Origin: Arsenophonus sp. aPb
GTDB lineage: Bacteria > Pseudomonadota > Gammaproteobacteria > Enterobacterales > Enterobacteriaceae
DNA: 64,000 bases
Assembly: GCF_029873475.1 (NCBI RefSeq)
Contig: NZ_CP123499.1
Coordinates: 62,001 to 126,000 of the forward strand
Reading direction: 5' to 3'
Shown: piece after piece, positions 1-9,335 of the stretch
How positions within the stretch are numbered: position 1 is the stretch's first letter
Layout: each line of letters starts with the position of its first letter
The notes under the pieces: model-generated
What the model was told of the DNA's origin: nothing
Database searches by the model: none
The model's input: only the letters and a program-made list of their open reading frames with translations
Position numbers and translations under genes: made by a program

Positions 1-252
1 ATTTTTATGATATGTATTTTTTAACGAATAATTAATGTCTTCAACACTATGATTTTTATGCTAAATTATGGAAAAATTAGCTGGTTTGGTCTATGCTAAT
101 TATTAGTAAGGAATCTATTTTTCATAATTTAATGGGTAAAATTTTTGTTAAACTATGTTCAAGGTGATATTTAAGTATCAGGTTTGATCGCTAAATATTT
201 ATCATAAAAACAGCTATTCTTTTGTAAGAGCGACGTTTGAAAGGAGCTAAAT

Positions 253-684
253 ATGGCTTACAAACATATTCTTGTTACGGTTGATTTGTCCCCAGAGAGT
301 AAAATTTTAGTAGATAAAGCTGTCTCCATGGCAAAACCTTATAATGCAAAAGTTTCTTTAATTCATGTTGATGTAAATTATTCTGATCTTTATACCGGAT
401 TGATTGATGTGAATCTCGGTGATATGGAGCAACGTATTACCAAGGAAACTCACCATGCATTGACCAAATTAGCAAAAGAAGCAGATTATAAAATTGAAAA
501 AGAATTGAGTGGTCGAGGTGATCTTGGGCAGGTTTTGGTCGATGCAATAAAAGAATATAAGGTAGATTTAGTGGTTTGTGGTCATCATCAAGATTTTTGG
601 AGTAAGTTAATGTCTTCGGCTCGTCAACTAATTAATACTGTTCATGTTGATATGTTAATTGTGCCATTAAAGGATAGTGATTAA
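253..684 (+). CDS. uspA: Universal stress protein A
   Basis: The 143-residue product is a single UspA-fold domain and matches the usual UspA length. It opens with the family N-terminus MAYKHILVTVDLS, in which the Asp follows the first beta strand, and ends with the strand MLIVPL. UspA is a small cytoplasmic dimer induced by growth arrest and many stresses; the enterobacterial UspA class lacks the G-2x-G-9x-G(S/T) ATP loop, and none is clear here. An AAGGAG ribosome site lies 7 bases before the ATG, which fixes the start. The gene stands alone and ends in a strong hairpin terminator. In enterobacteria uspA also lies near rsmJ and prlC, which are found about 8 kb further on here, so this is conserved chromosome with an insertion between. 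Confidence 0.95.
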   Translation: MAYKHILVTVDLSPESKILVDKAVSMAKPYNAKVSLIHVDVNYSDLYTGLIDVNLGDMEQRITKETHHALTKLAKEADYKIEKELSGRGDLGQVLVDAIKEYKVDLVVCGHHQDFWSKLMSSARQLINTVHVDMLIVPLKDSD

Positions 685-715
685 TAATACTTATTGATAA
701 TTCAATTTTTTCAAT

Positions 716-745
716 AAAAACACTTGATTAATCAAGTGTTTTTTT
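716..745 (+). terminator. Rho-independent terminator of uspA
   Basis: A perfect palindrome, AACACTTGATTAATCAAGTG plus TT, is preceded by five A and followed by seven T in total. It lies 32 bases after the uspA stop. The A-run on the left means it could also work on the other strand, but no minus-strand gene ends here. Confidence 0.88.
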
Positions 746-939
746 GTTGATCTCCGATAATTTAAATTACTTATATTTTGCCGGAAAATGTGATTAAGAC
801 ACAAAAAATCTCATTAAAAATAGAGATAAATTAGTGATATATTCAATAAGTGAATTCACATATAGCAGGTCGTTCTGAAAAATAAATGTTAATAAGTATG
901 AAAATATCTTAATTTATCTTTTAATCTAAGGAATTTTGT

Positions 940-2280
940 ATGAAAGGTTGCTTATCTTTAGAGACATTTCTAACACCAATCCAATCACGTTATGCTGATC
1001 AACCTGAATTCTTACAAGCCGTGCAAGAAGTTTTTACTTCCTTGGCACCGTTTTTACGCGATAACCCTCAATATTGTGAGCAGGGATTACTGCAAAGAAT
1101 AGTAGAGCCTGAAAGGGTGATTCAGTTTCGTGTTTGCTGGGTTGATGATAAGGGAAATGTTCAAGTTAATCGAGCCTGGCGGGTACAATTTAATTCGGCA
1201 ATCGGTCCTTTTAAAGGCGGAATGCGTTTTCATCCTTCTGTTAATTTATCAATTTTAAAATTTCTCGGCTTTGAACAAACTTTTAAAAATGCGTTAACCA
1301 CTTTACCTATGGGCGGCGGTAAAGGGGGCTCAGATTTTGATCCCAAAGGAAAAAGCCATGCAGAAGTTATGCGTTTTTGTCAGGCATTGATAACAGAGCT
1401 TTACCGACATTTAGGTCCTTATACTGATGTTCCTGCTGGCGATATTGGCGTAGGTGGGCGTGAAGTCGGTTTTATGACAGGTATGATGAAAAAGCTGTCT
1501 AACAACACTTCCTGTGTTTTTACCGGTAAAGGCATGTCTTTTGGTGGTAGCTTAATTCGACCTGAGGCTACCGGTTATGGTTTGGTTTATTTTACTGATG
1601 CGATGTTAAAACATCATGGTTTATCGTTTGAGGGAAAACGCGTATCTGTTTCTGGGGCGGGGAATGTTGCTCAGTATGCTATTGAGAAATGTATGTCATT
1701 AGGTGCTAAGGTGGTTACTGCTTCCGATTCAAATGGCACCGTTGTTGATGAAGCAGGTTTTACACCAGAAAAACTTAAACGATTGGAAGCGATTAAAAAT
1801 CAATATGGTCGGGTTGAGGCATATGCAGAAGAGTTTGGTTTGACTTATCTTAAAGAAAAAAACCCATGGTCGGTACCAGTAGATATTGCCTTACCTTGCG
1901 CCACTCAAAATGAACTTGATATAGATGATGCAAAAATTTTAATTAAGAATGGTGTCAAGGTGGTTGCTGAAGGTGCAAATATGCCGACGACTATTGAAGC
2001 TACGGATGCATTTCTTGAGGCTGGTGTGCTGTTTGGGCCGGGAAAAGCAGCTAATGCAGGGGGAGTAGCAACATCAGGTTTAGAAATGGCACAAAATGCG
2101 GCCCATTTGAGTTGGACTGCAGAAAAAGTGAATACCCGTTTGAAACATATTATGTTAGATATTCACCAGCATTGTGTGAAATATGGTGGAGAAGATAAGC
2201 AGACTAATTATGTGAAAGGCGCAAATATTGCTGGTTTTGTAAAAGTGGCCGACGCGATGTTAGCGCAAGGCATCCTGTAA
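940..2280 (+). CDS. gdhA: NADP-specific glutamate dehydrogenase
   Basis: The product makes L-glutamate from 2-oxoglutarate, ammonia and NADPH in the cytosol and is one of the two main routes of ammonium assimilation. The 446 residues match the hexameric bacterial GdhA length. Visible signatures are the substrate-binding KGGMRFHP segment near residue 92, the catalytic-lysine motif LPMGGGKGGSDFDPKGKS around residue 128, the PAGDIGVGGREVGFM segment near 165, and a Rossmann loop VSGAGNVAQYA near 240. A gene-length reading frame with no breaks suggests it is functional. It is monocistronic: the upstream neighbour ends in a terminator and its own terminator follows at 2363. The gene downstream is convergent. 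Confidence 0.96.
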   Translation: MKGCLSLETFLTPIQSRYADQPEFLQAVQEVFTSLAPFLRDNPQYCEQGLLQRIVEPERVIQFRVCWVDDKGNVQVNRAWRVQFNSAIGPFKGGMRFHPSVNLSILKFLGFEQTFKNALTTLPMGGGKGGSDFDPKGKSHAEVMRFCQALITELYRHLGPYTDVPAGDIGVGGREVGFMTGMMKKLSNNTSCVFTGKGMSFGGSLIRPEATGYGLVYFTDAMLKHHGLSFEGKRVSVSGAGNVAQYAIEKCMSLGAKVVTASDSNGTVVDEAGFTPEKLKRLEAIKNQYGRVEAYAEEFGLTYLKEKNPWSVPVDIALPCATQNELDIDDAKILIKNGVKVVAEGANMPTTIEATDAFLEAGVLFGPGKAANAGGVATSGLEMAQNAAHLSWTAEKVNTRLKHIMLDIHQHCVKYGGEDKQTNYVKGANIAGFVKVADAMLAQGIL

Positions 2281-2362
2281 CAAATTAATAGTCATTGAGC
2301 AAAATAAAATTAATTATATAGCTAAATAACGTAACATTCTGAATATTATTTTGTTTATTGTA

Positions 2363-2397
2363 CATCGCCTGCAACTATCCTTTCAGGCGATGTTTTT
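2363..2397 (+). terminator. Rho-independent terminator of gdhA
   Basis: Nine-base stem CATCGCCTG / CAGGCGATG with a 12-base loop followed by five T. It begins 83 bases after the gdhA stop and separates gdhA from the convergent secretion operon. The opposite strand has no U-tract, so it serves gdhA only. Confidence 0.82.
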
Positions 2398-2445
2398 AGT
2401 AAATATGTCGATTATTATTTATCTATCATCTCACGTATAGCGCTA

Positions 2446-3795
2446 TTAATCTTCATTTAAACTCATATGTAGGCGATCAAATAAAGGTTTAAATAAGTAA
2501 TTTAGTAGTGACCGTTCACCGGTACGAATAAAGACCTCTACTGGCATACCTGGTTTGATGGTTAACTGATTAAGGCGTTGACGATTTTTGTCATTTACTT
2601 GAACCTGTAATAAATAATAGGGCTCGCCAGTTTGCTCATTAAGTAGCCTATCAGCAGAGATCATCGTCACATTTCCTTCCACTTTGGGAGTTGTGCTTTG
2701 ATTAAATGCAGTAAATTGTAACTCTACCGGTAAACCTAATTTTACTTGATCAATTAATTGTACCGGAACACGTGCATCAACTAATAGTGGTTGATCATCG
2801 GGAACAATCTCCATCATTTTTTGTCCGGCAACGATTACGCCGCCCTCAGTAAAAACTGACATACCAATTATGGTGCCAGCAACGGGGGCACGTATTTGTG
2901 CATTAGCTAGTATAAACTTCGCTTTAACGAGTTGGCTGTTGGTATGATTAATCTTAGTTTGTGTGTCAGCTAGTTGGGCATGAACGTCTTTTTGATATTC
3001 TTGTTGGAGTTTTTCGCTAAGCAGTTTTTGCTCTAATATTTGATGTTGTATTCGACTAATATCACCAAGTGTTTGTGCTAAATTACCATCAACTTCAGTA
3101 TATTTATTTTCAGTTTCTAGTAATGTATTGCGAGCAATATAGCCATTTTTTTCTAATTCCCTTAATCCTTCTAATTGTTGCAATAACATTGTAAGCTGTG
3201 TTTTTTGGCTTTTTGCTTTTTGTTGTTGGGCATATAGAATAGCGTTTAATCCGGTTATTTTTTCTTTAATACCGGCCAACTCTAATTGTAAAACTTGATA
3301 TTGGTTTTCCAGCAATTGTTGATTTAATTGAATAAGCTCGCTTACATCATGTTCTTTCATTTCACTTTGTAAAGCGGATGAGATAATTAACCGTTTTTTG
3401 CCCTGCTGTTCTGCTAATAAACGGGCTTCTCTAACTAACAATTCGTGGTATTGTTTTAGTTTTATATTGTATTCCGAATGCACTTCAACGGTATTGAGTG
3501 TTAAAAGAATTTGTCCCGCTTGTACTTTTTCACCATTATTGACGGAGAGTTGTTCGATGATCCCGCCATATTGATGTTGAATAGTTTTATGATTGCCTGC
3601 CACAATCACATTCCCTGATACAGGAACGCCTTTATCTAAAGGAGCGAGTGCTGACCATAATAAAAAGCCACCAAATCCAATAGTCACTAATGACCAGCCT
3701 AAGTATACAGCTCGTTTTTCATTACTGATTAATTTGTCTGTTAAGATAGGAGATGATTTGTGATATTTACCTTGTACTGACATATTTTTTTCCAT
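2446..3795 (-). CDS. Type I secretion membrane-fusion (HlyD/PrtE-family) adaptor
   Basis: The 449-residue protein is the periplasmic adaptor that links an ABC exporter in the inner membrane to a TolC-like outer-membrane channel. One transmembrane segment lies near residues 30-52 (AVYLGWSLVTIGFGGFLLWS). Next come the first half of a biotinyl-lipoyl motif (residues about 60-105, including HKTIQHQYGGIIEQLSV), a long alpha-helical hairpin rich in Gln and Leu (about 110-290), the second lipoyl half (IRAPVAGTIIGM) and a beta-barrel domain ending in the classic HlyD C-terminal segment IKPGMPVEVFIRTGERSLLNYL. It is the second exporter gene, 37 bases after the ABC gene on the same strand, so the two form an operon. 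Resemblance is to the PrtE/HasE/AprE group rather than to HlyD of RTX toxins. No outer-membrane partner gene is in the window. Confidence 0.92.
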   Translation of the reverse strand: MEKNMSVQGKYHKSSPILTDKLISNEKRAVYLGWSLVTIGFGGFLLWSALAPLDKGVPVSGNVIVAGNHKTIQHQYGGIIEQLSVNNGEKVQAGQILLTLNTVEVHSEYNIKLKQYHELLVREARLLAEQQGKKRLIISSALQSEMKEHDVSELIQLNQQLLENQYQVLQLELAGIKEKITGLNAILYAQQQKAKSQKTQLTMLLQQLEGLRELEKNGYIARNTLLETENKYTEVDGNLAQTLGDISRIQHQILEQKLLSEKLQQEYQKDVHAQLADTQTKINHTNSQLVKAKFILANAQIRAPVAGTIIGMSVFTEGGVIVAGQKMMEIVPDDQPLLVDARVPVQLIDQVKLGLPVELQFTAFNQSTTPKVEGNVTMISADRLLNEQTGEPYYLLQVQVNDKNRQRLNQLTIKPGMPVEVFIRTGERSLLNYLFKPLFDRLHMSLNED

Positions 3796-3832
3796 TAATT
3801 GCTATTATTTTTACCGGTGAAATATTGAAGGA

Positions 3833-5533
3833 TCATGTTGTTAGTTGTGAAGTTTTATGTTCATTTAATAACGTTTGTGGTGTTCCAAAACGAGGTGACA
3901 TGCCGGCTTGTAAAATTAGAACATGCTCTACATATCTGATCAGAAAAGGGCGGTGGGTAATTATAATAAGGGTGCAATGTTGTTTTTTAAGTTCTTCAAT
4001 CGCAAGGCACAGTGCTTTATCTCCTTCGCTATCAAGATTAGAATTAGGTTCATCAAGAATAATTAAACGTGGAAGGCCATAAATAGCACGCGCCAAAGCT
4101 AAGCGCTGTTTTTGTCCGCCAGATAAGCCACGGCCATACTCACCTAATCGTGTATCATATCCATTGGGTAAAGCCAGAATTAAGTCATGCACTCGGGCAA
4201 TCTTAGCAGCACTAATCACTTTGTCTACATCAATTTCACCAAAGCGAGCAATATTTTCTGCTATTGTGCCATCAAATAATTGTATATCTTGCGGTAGATA
4301 ACCAATGTGAGGCCCTAAAATTTCTCTATCCATTTGGTGAATATTTGCACCATCCAACCGAATGTATCCTAAGGTAGGTGGAAGCGCTCCGACAAGTATC
4401 CGCGCTAATGTTGATTTTCCTGCACCAGATGCGCCAATAATAGCCAATGTTTGACCAGCAGAGAGTGAGAATTGAATATCAAATAACAGCGGTGGATATT
4501 CAGGATCAGGACGATAAAGAACATTTTCAACGCTTAATTCGCCAGTTGGAGCTGGTAAGGTCATCACTTGTTTACGGGGGGGATGCTGTTTGAATAACTG
4601 ATCTAAGCGTTGATAAGCCTGCTTAGCATTATTGTATTGTTTGCTAACTGCAATAAGTTGATCGATGGGACTGAGTACACGTCCCACCAGAATAGAACTG
4701 GCAATCATCATGCCGGCGGTTAATTCATTGTTAGTGACTAACCAGGCACCCATACCTAATACCAGGGATTGGAGCATTAAACGTGCTATTTTTGACCAGG
4801 CGCTGCTAGCTGAAGTTCTTTCGCTGGCTAAATTTTGATGGGATAAAAAAGCGTGATGGTAAGTTGACCAACAACGACGAATATTACCTAACATGCCCAT
4901 TGCCTCGATTACATCTGTATTACGCAAGTGGGTAGAGGCTTGATTAATGGCTTTGCGTGCCATCAGATTGGCTTGCGCCAGTGGTTTATGAGTATAGCGT
5001 TGATTCAGCCAAGCGAGTAGGGAAATAAAGGTTGCACCACCTAAGGCTAGATATCCTAACCAGGGATGAAGTAAAAATACCACACACAGAAAAAAGAGAA
5101 ACCAGGGAGCATCAAATAAAGCAAATAAAGCATTACCTGTTACGAATTGGCGTAATGTTGTTAGATCACTTAACGCTTGGCTGGCCTGTGAATCACTATA
5201 TTTTAAGCTTTGCTCGTAAGCTGCATTGAATACCGATTGATTAACTGATAAGTCTAGACCTGTGCTAATACGTATAACAATCAGATTACGCACCCATTCG
5301 AGTATGCCAATAAATGAATAAATACAAATAACAAGAAGTGTCAACATTAATAACGTCATTTTATTATTTGACGCTAAGACACGATCATAAACTTGTAACA
5401 TATAAATTGAGGGTGCGATCATCAGTATATTGATAATAGCGGTAAATATTCCAATACTATAAAACGCTTTTTTATATGTTTTTATTTCATTAATTAATAT
5501 GTTGGTATTTTTAGTTTTTGAATTGTCTATCAT
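3833..5533 (-). CDS. Type I secretion ABC transporter (PrtD/HasD-family)
   Basis: A 566-residue half-transporter that powers one-step export of a protein substrate. The N-terminal half has several membrane segments (about residues 23-47, 59-80 and 137-168) and the C-terminal half is an ABC ATPase. The ATPase carries Walker A GASGAGKSTLAR near 368, the signature LSGGQKQRLALARA near 473, Walker B LIILDEPNSNLD near 495 and a switch histidine in IIITHRP. The length and the absence of an N-terminal C39 or C39-like domain (HlyB has one and exceeds 700 residues) place it with PrtD/HasD/AprD exporters of proteases, lipases and haemophores. It follows the metalloprotease gene, separated by about 140 bases that hold a 12-bp hairpin. 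Confidence 0.93.
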   Translation of the reverse strand: MIDNSKTKNTNILINEIKTYKKAFYSIGIFTAIINILMIAPSIYMLQVYDRVLASNNKMTLLMLTLLVICIYSFIGILEWVRNLIVIRISTGLDLSVNQSVFNAAYEQSLKYSDSQASQALSDLTTLRQFVTGNALFALFDAPWFLFFLCVVFLLHPWLGYLALGGATFISLLAWLNQRYTHKPLAQANLMARKAINQASTHLRNTDVIEAMGMLGNIRRCWSTYHHAFLSHQNLASERTSASSAWSKIARLMLQSLVLGMGAWLVTNNELTAGMMIASSILVGRVLSPIDQLIAVSKQYNNAKQAYQRLDQLFKQHPPRKQVMTLPAPTGELSVENVLYRPDPEYPPLLFDIQFSLSAGQTLAIIGASGAGKSTLARILVGALPPTLGYIRLDGANIHQMDREILGPHIGYLPQDIQLFDGTIAENIARFGEIDVDKVISAAKIARVHDLILALPNGYDTRLGEYGRGLSGGQKQRLALARAIYGLPRLIILDEPNSNLDSEGDKALCLAIEELKKQHCTLIIITHRPFLIRYVEHVLILQAGMSPRFGTPQTLLNEHKTSQLTT

Positions 5534-5596
5534 ATTATTCCCATTTTTATTTTTATAAGATCCAATCCTAATACCTATTATTTAAATAATTAAAAT

Positions 5597-5623
5597 ATTG
5601 GAAAATGCTTTGCATTTTCCAAT
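5597..5623 (-). terminator. Hairpin between protease and exporter genes (terminator or attenuator)
   Basis: A perfect 12-base inverted repeat, ATTGGAAAATGC / GCATTTTCCAAT, with a three-base loop lies between the putative secreted protease (ends 5676) and the exporter start (5533). On the minus strand it is followed by ATTTTAATT rather than a clean U-run. A partial terminator here would let the substrate be made in excess of its transporter, as is known for several type I secretion operons; that role is inference. Confidence 0.65.
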
Positions 5624-5675
5624 GTATTTAAAATTAGTAATCGAAGTTATTTTTATTAGGTTATATTATCTATTC

Positions 5676-8336
5676 CTATATATACATAATCTCTTCAGAA
5701 ATAATCATTCCATTATCATTGTCCGTACACTCATTAATCTCATCCTGATAACCAGCATAGCCTATATTCGAATGTTGTCTATAATAAGACACATTTTCAT
5801 TAGATTGTTTGTTGGCTAATAGTTGATAGGAAGGGTAATAACTGGAAGATTGTTCATTATAAAGAATTTCAGTGGTAATTTCATAGTCTAAATTTTTATT
5901 TTTTACAAAATTAATTTTTTTATAATCAGTATATCCTCGATTTGTATCGCCAATATCACCATCACCTTGTTCGAACAATATTGTTTCATCAATAATATCA
6001 ATTTGTGGAGAATAAGAAGCAAGAAAATCATTGTAACTGTAGTTATAATCAATGGAAAAGAAAATATCACCTTGAAAATTATGATGATCATTCGATAACA
6101 TGCCAATTTCAGTGTCATTATGGAATATTTTTACTTTAGTGACATATTTTTGATTATCAGAACTTCTTAATATTTCATTATTTTTATCTCTCGGAATTTG
6201 ATAATCATTTGGATCATATTTAAGTTTAAACAGAGTACCTTCTGTATATTGTTTAAAATCTATTAAGCCAATATTAAGATGCTTATTTGAATGATCTTTT
6301 TTTTCGTATTGGTGGGCAAAAATGGGATCGATAAGTCTATATTCATCGGGTATGTCAGTATATTCAGTACCCTCTTGGTCACAAACAGCTAATTTATAAG
6401 CATTATCTTTTTTTATTAACTTAAGATAAGTTATTTCCTTTGGTAATTGATAGCGAATGTTTTTACCATGATCATGAATAAATAAATCACTTCCATCAAT
6501 AAGGTTATTGTTTTGGTCTCTTAACTCTTCATTAATATAAAATCCGATAGTTTTGAAATCATAAAATGCCTTATTTTCTTTATGGAGTACTGCTTTATGT
6601 ACATCATCTTCTGTACTTGCACTGCCTTTATTATCTAATAATTCACCTTTCTTGATGGTGTGACCATGTTCTTTTTGAAAGGCTGAATATTGAGCAAATG
6701 TAGAATCCTTATGATTGTATATTTTAGTATTTTTAAGTTGTAAAACTGGAAGCTTTTCTTGATTAATATGAGTAATATTCGGACTTAGTAATTCGTTTTT
6801 GTGTAAATGCGAAAAATCAAAATAGGGATCGTTATTAACTGCTCTACCATCGATAAATGCGGCTTTATATTGTCCATCTTCATTTTCAATCGCTAGGTAA
6901 GCTTTGTTATCATAATTAACATGAAATCGTTGTAGGCCATTATGAAAAATAAACATTTCATTATTTTCTTGGCCTTCAATTTGTTTAAATATACCGCTTT
7001 CACAAAGTAATTCGCTAACTTTTTCCTCTTCATTATATAAAGATAATGCACTAGCCATACCATTACCTAGTTTTTTAACGCTGAAAATGGTATCTAAAGG
7101 TCTATTGGTTAAGTCCGTATTGGTGACTGTATTGGCATTAATCTCTATTAATTCAGCGATTATTGCATCTATTTTTTCATCAGTTATTGGTTCATTAGAG
7201 TTTTGTTTAGCGTATTTTGATTTTACAATTTGGTGTTGATATTGATATTCACTACTTTCAGTATAATTTTTACTACCGTCTTTATTGGTAAATATTAATT
7301 TAAATTCATTGTTATTTTTTTTAATTAATTTCAAATGGCGATAATCACTGTCTAAACTGATATCGATATGGATATTCTTTGCGGCTGAAGAGCAACGAAT
7401 GTAATTACCAAAACCCATATATTCTACAGTAGCAAATTCTCCAACCAATTCTTTTGTTGTTAAATTTTTTATATTAGCGGTGTAATAATTTACATCTTTA
7501 ATTTCACCATCTATTATTTCTTTTTTGCTAGCAATAAATCCACCTTTAGTTACTTCTAATGCATTTATTTTTTGCATGGCATTATCAGTATTATTTTCAG
7601 TAAGCCAATCTTTAAATTTATTATTTTCTTTTTTAATTTGATCTAAATATTGTTCTGGATTTTTATTATGTAAGATTTTTTTTAATAATTTAGGGTTCTT
7701 ATCATTTAAATGCATTATAATAGCATGCCCTGCTTTATAAACCATGTCATTATCATAAAAGTTATCTGAATATTTTAATTCTAAAAGCTGAGTTATATTT
7801 TTGGTTTTTATTTCATCTTCAGTCAGATCAATGCTATTTGATTGCGAATTAAATTTTTTATCGGATAAATGCTCAATATACTCAGCAATACCTTCTGTTA
7901 ATACAGTAGGCAAACTACCAGCATTAGGTATATTAGTATGAGTTAAATAGTGGGTAAATTCATGTTTAAGATTAAGAATGTTGCCTTGTTGATATACATA
8001 GATGGTTGGTGGGCTATCTAGGTTTTCTTTATAGAATTTACCTCCTTCAGTACCTAAACCTTTTTTTTCGCCATAATATTGGTAATCTTCTTTATTATCG
8101 AATATATATATTTTTAGTGGCTGTTGGCTTGGTTTAATATCTTCTAAATTAGCAAATATTTTAAAATTATCTACAGTTTGTTCAAGTTCTTTAATTATTT
8201 TATTTTGTTTTTTTATGGTGAGATTTTTATAATGAAGAATAACCTTTATTTTTCCTGTTATAGTTATTTCTTGTTTTGAATTGTTGGTGTCGAAATAATA
8301 ATCAAATTTGTCCTGTTGTTTTATTTTATAATCCAC
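5676..8336 (-). CDS. Putative type I-secreted zinc metalloprotease (HExxH, collagenase M9-like)
   Basis: The 886-residue protein has a zincin site HEFTHYL at residues 125-131 and a likely third ligand Glu148 in TEGIAEYIEHL, a layout like the collagenase (M9) gluzincins. It has no Sec signal peptide and no RTX nonapeptide repeats. It ends ISEEIMYI, an acidic residue followed by hydrophobics, which resembles the extreme C-terminus of PrtD/HasD-type substrates. The remaining 700 residues look like repeated beta-rich modules: HLKLIKKNNNEFKLI and YLKLIKKDNAYKLAV are clear copies. The start is a GTG with GGAG seven bases upstream, which fixes it. Position directly before an ABC exporter and adaptor argues that this is their cargo. 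Seen: HExxH, repeats, gene order. Inferred: secretion route and attack on host matrix. The natural substrate is unknown. Confidence 0.75.
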   Translation of the reverse strand: MDYKIKQQDKFDYYFDTNNSKQEITITGKIKVILHYKNLTIKKQNKIIKELEQTVDNFKIFANLEDIKPSQQPLKIYIFDNKEDYQYYGEKKGLGTEGGKFYKENLDSPPTIYVYQQGNILNLKHEFTHYLTHTNIPNAGSLPTVLTEGIAEYIEHLSDKKFNSQSNSIDLTEDEIKTKNITQLLELKYSDNFYDNDMVYKAGHAIIMHLNDKNPKLLKKILHNKNPEQYLDQIKKENNKFKDWLTENNTDNAMQKINALEVTKGGFIASKKEIIDGEIKDVNYYTANIKNLTTKELVGEFATVEYMGFGNYIRCSSAAKNIHIDISLDSDYRHLKLIKKNNNEFKLIFTNKDGSKNYTESSEYQYQHQIVKSKYAKQNSNEPITDEKIDAIIAELIEINANTVTNTDLTNRPLDTIFSVKKLGNGMASALSLYNEEEKVSELLCESGIFKQIEGQENNEMFIFHNGLQRFHVNYDNKAYLAIENEDGQYKAAFIDGRAVNNDPYFDFSHLHKNELLSPNITHINQEKLPVLQLKNTKIYNHKDSTFAQYSAFQKEHGHTIKKGELLDNKGSASTEDDVHKAVLHKENKAFYDFKTIGFYINEELRDQNNNLIDGSDLFIHDHGKNIRYQLPKEITYLKLIKKDNAYKLAVCDQEGTEYTDIPDEYRLIDPIFAHQYEKKDHSNKHLNIGLIDFKQYTEGTLFKLKYDPNDYQIPRDKNNEILRSSDNQKYVTKVKIFHNDTEIGMLSNDHHNFQGDIFFSIDYNYSYNDFLASYSPQIDIIDETILFEQGDGDIGDTNRGYTDYKKINFVKNKNLDYEITTEILYNEQSSSYYPSYQLLANKQSNENVSYYRQHSNIGYAGYQDEINECTDNDNGMIISEEIMYI

Positions 8337-8567
8337 AAATTATCTCCAATTACATTAACAAATATCCATTTAAACAGTAACATTTGTTAAGCTACATTTA
8401 TTTTTGTGTTATTGCAAGTTTATTTTAATGTTTATAATATGAATATTATTTTTAAAAAATTTGTTTTTTTAGGGCTACATACGGTGAATATTTTTATAAA
8501 ATTGTTAACAAATAGTAAGTTTCACTATTTATTAACATTTTTGGTTGTTAATTATTTTTATTAATAT

Positions 8568-9335
8568 TTAACAGGATGAATCTGTTGAACATAAATAAAT
8601 ATCAAAACGATGATTTTTAGTTTTGATCGTCGTTTGTGGTGAGATTTCTGCGAGGGGGGATGAATAATTGGGTCGTTTAACAACAACACGGCGTTTAGCT
8701 ATCGTCATTGCCGGAATTAAAAGGTTATCGGCATCTTCATCATTACCAACAAGAGATTGAAAAACGCGCATTTCTTTTTTTACTAAGGCACTTTTTTGTC
8801 GATGGGGGTACATAGGATCGAGATAAACCACATCTGGGGCGGGTGATAGCGTTGCTAATGCATTAATACTTGAAGCATGTAGCAATGTCATTCTTTGTCT
8901 TAACCAGCTTCCTATTTCAGCATCAGCATAACCCCGCTCTAATCCGTCATCAAGCAGTGCCGCAACAACCGCATGACGTTCATACAGCCGTACTTGACAG
9001 CCTAGGGCAGCAAGGACAAAAGCATCTCTACCAAGACCGGCAGTCGCATCAACAATAGTGGGTAAGTAGGATTTTTTAATGCCAACCGCTTTGGCGATAG
9101 CTTCATTTCGTCCACCACCAAATTTACGCCGGTGTCTCATTGCACCTGAAACAAAATCTACATAAATGCCGCCTAATTTAGGTTCGTCTAATTTTTTTAG
9201 CTGTAAATGCGCTGGTGTGAGTACTAATGCCATTAATGCAGTCGGTGAGTGTTTAAGTTGCCATTTATCTGCAATAGACGATAAGGCGCTTTGAGAAGCG
9301 CCGGGTTCACAAATTAATTGGATATCAATTGCCAT
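8568..9335 (-). CDS. rsmJ: 16S rRNA m2G1516 methyltransferase
   Basis: The 255-residue product (YhiQ family) transfers a methyl group from SAM to N2 of G1516 in 16S rRNA. Visible family marks are the basic segment GAMRHRRKFGGGRNEAIAKAV near residue 85, the SAM-binding loop VDATAGLGRDAFVLAALG near 115, and the catalytic motif VYLDPMYPHR near 170. Its start codon follows immediately after the prlC stop codon (9336), the same prlC-rsmJ operon as in E. coli, so translation is probably coupled. Length and motifs are complete. Confidence 0.95.
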   Translation of the reverse strand: MAIDIQLICEPGASQSALSSIADKWQLKHSPTALMALVLTPAHLQLKKLDEPKLGGIYVDFVSGAMRHRRKFGGGRNEAIAKAVGIKKSYLPTIVDATAGLGRDAFVLAALGCQVRLYERHAVVAALLDDGLERGYADAEIGSWLRQRMTLLHASSINALATLSPAPDVVYLDPMYPHRQKSALVKKEMRVFQSLVGNDEDADNLLIPAMTIAKRRVVVKRPNYSSPLAEISPQTTIKTKNHRFDIYLCSTDSSC

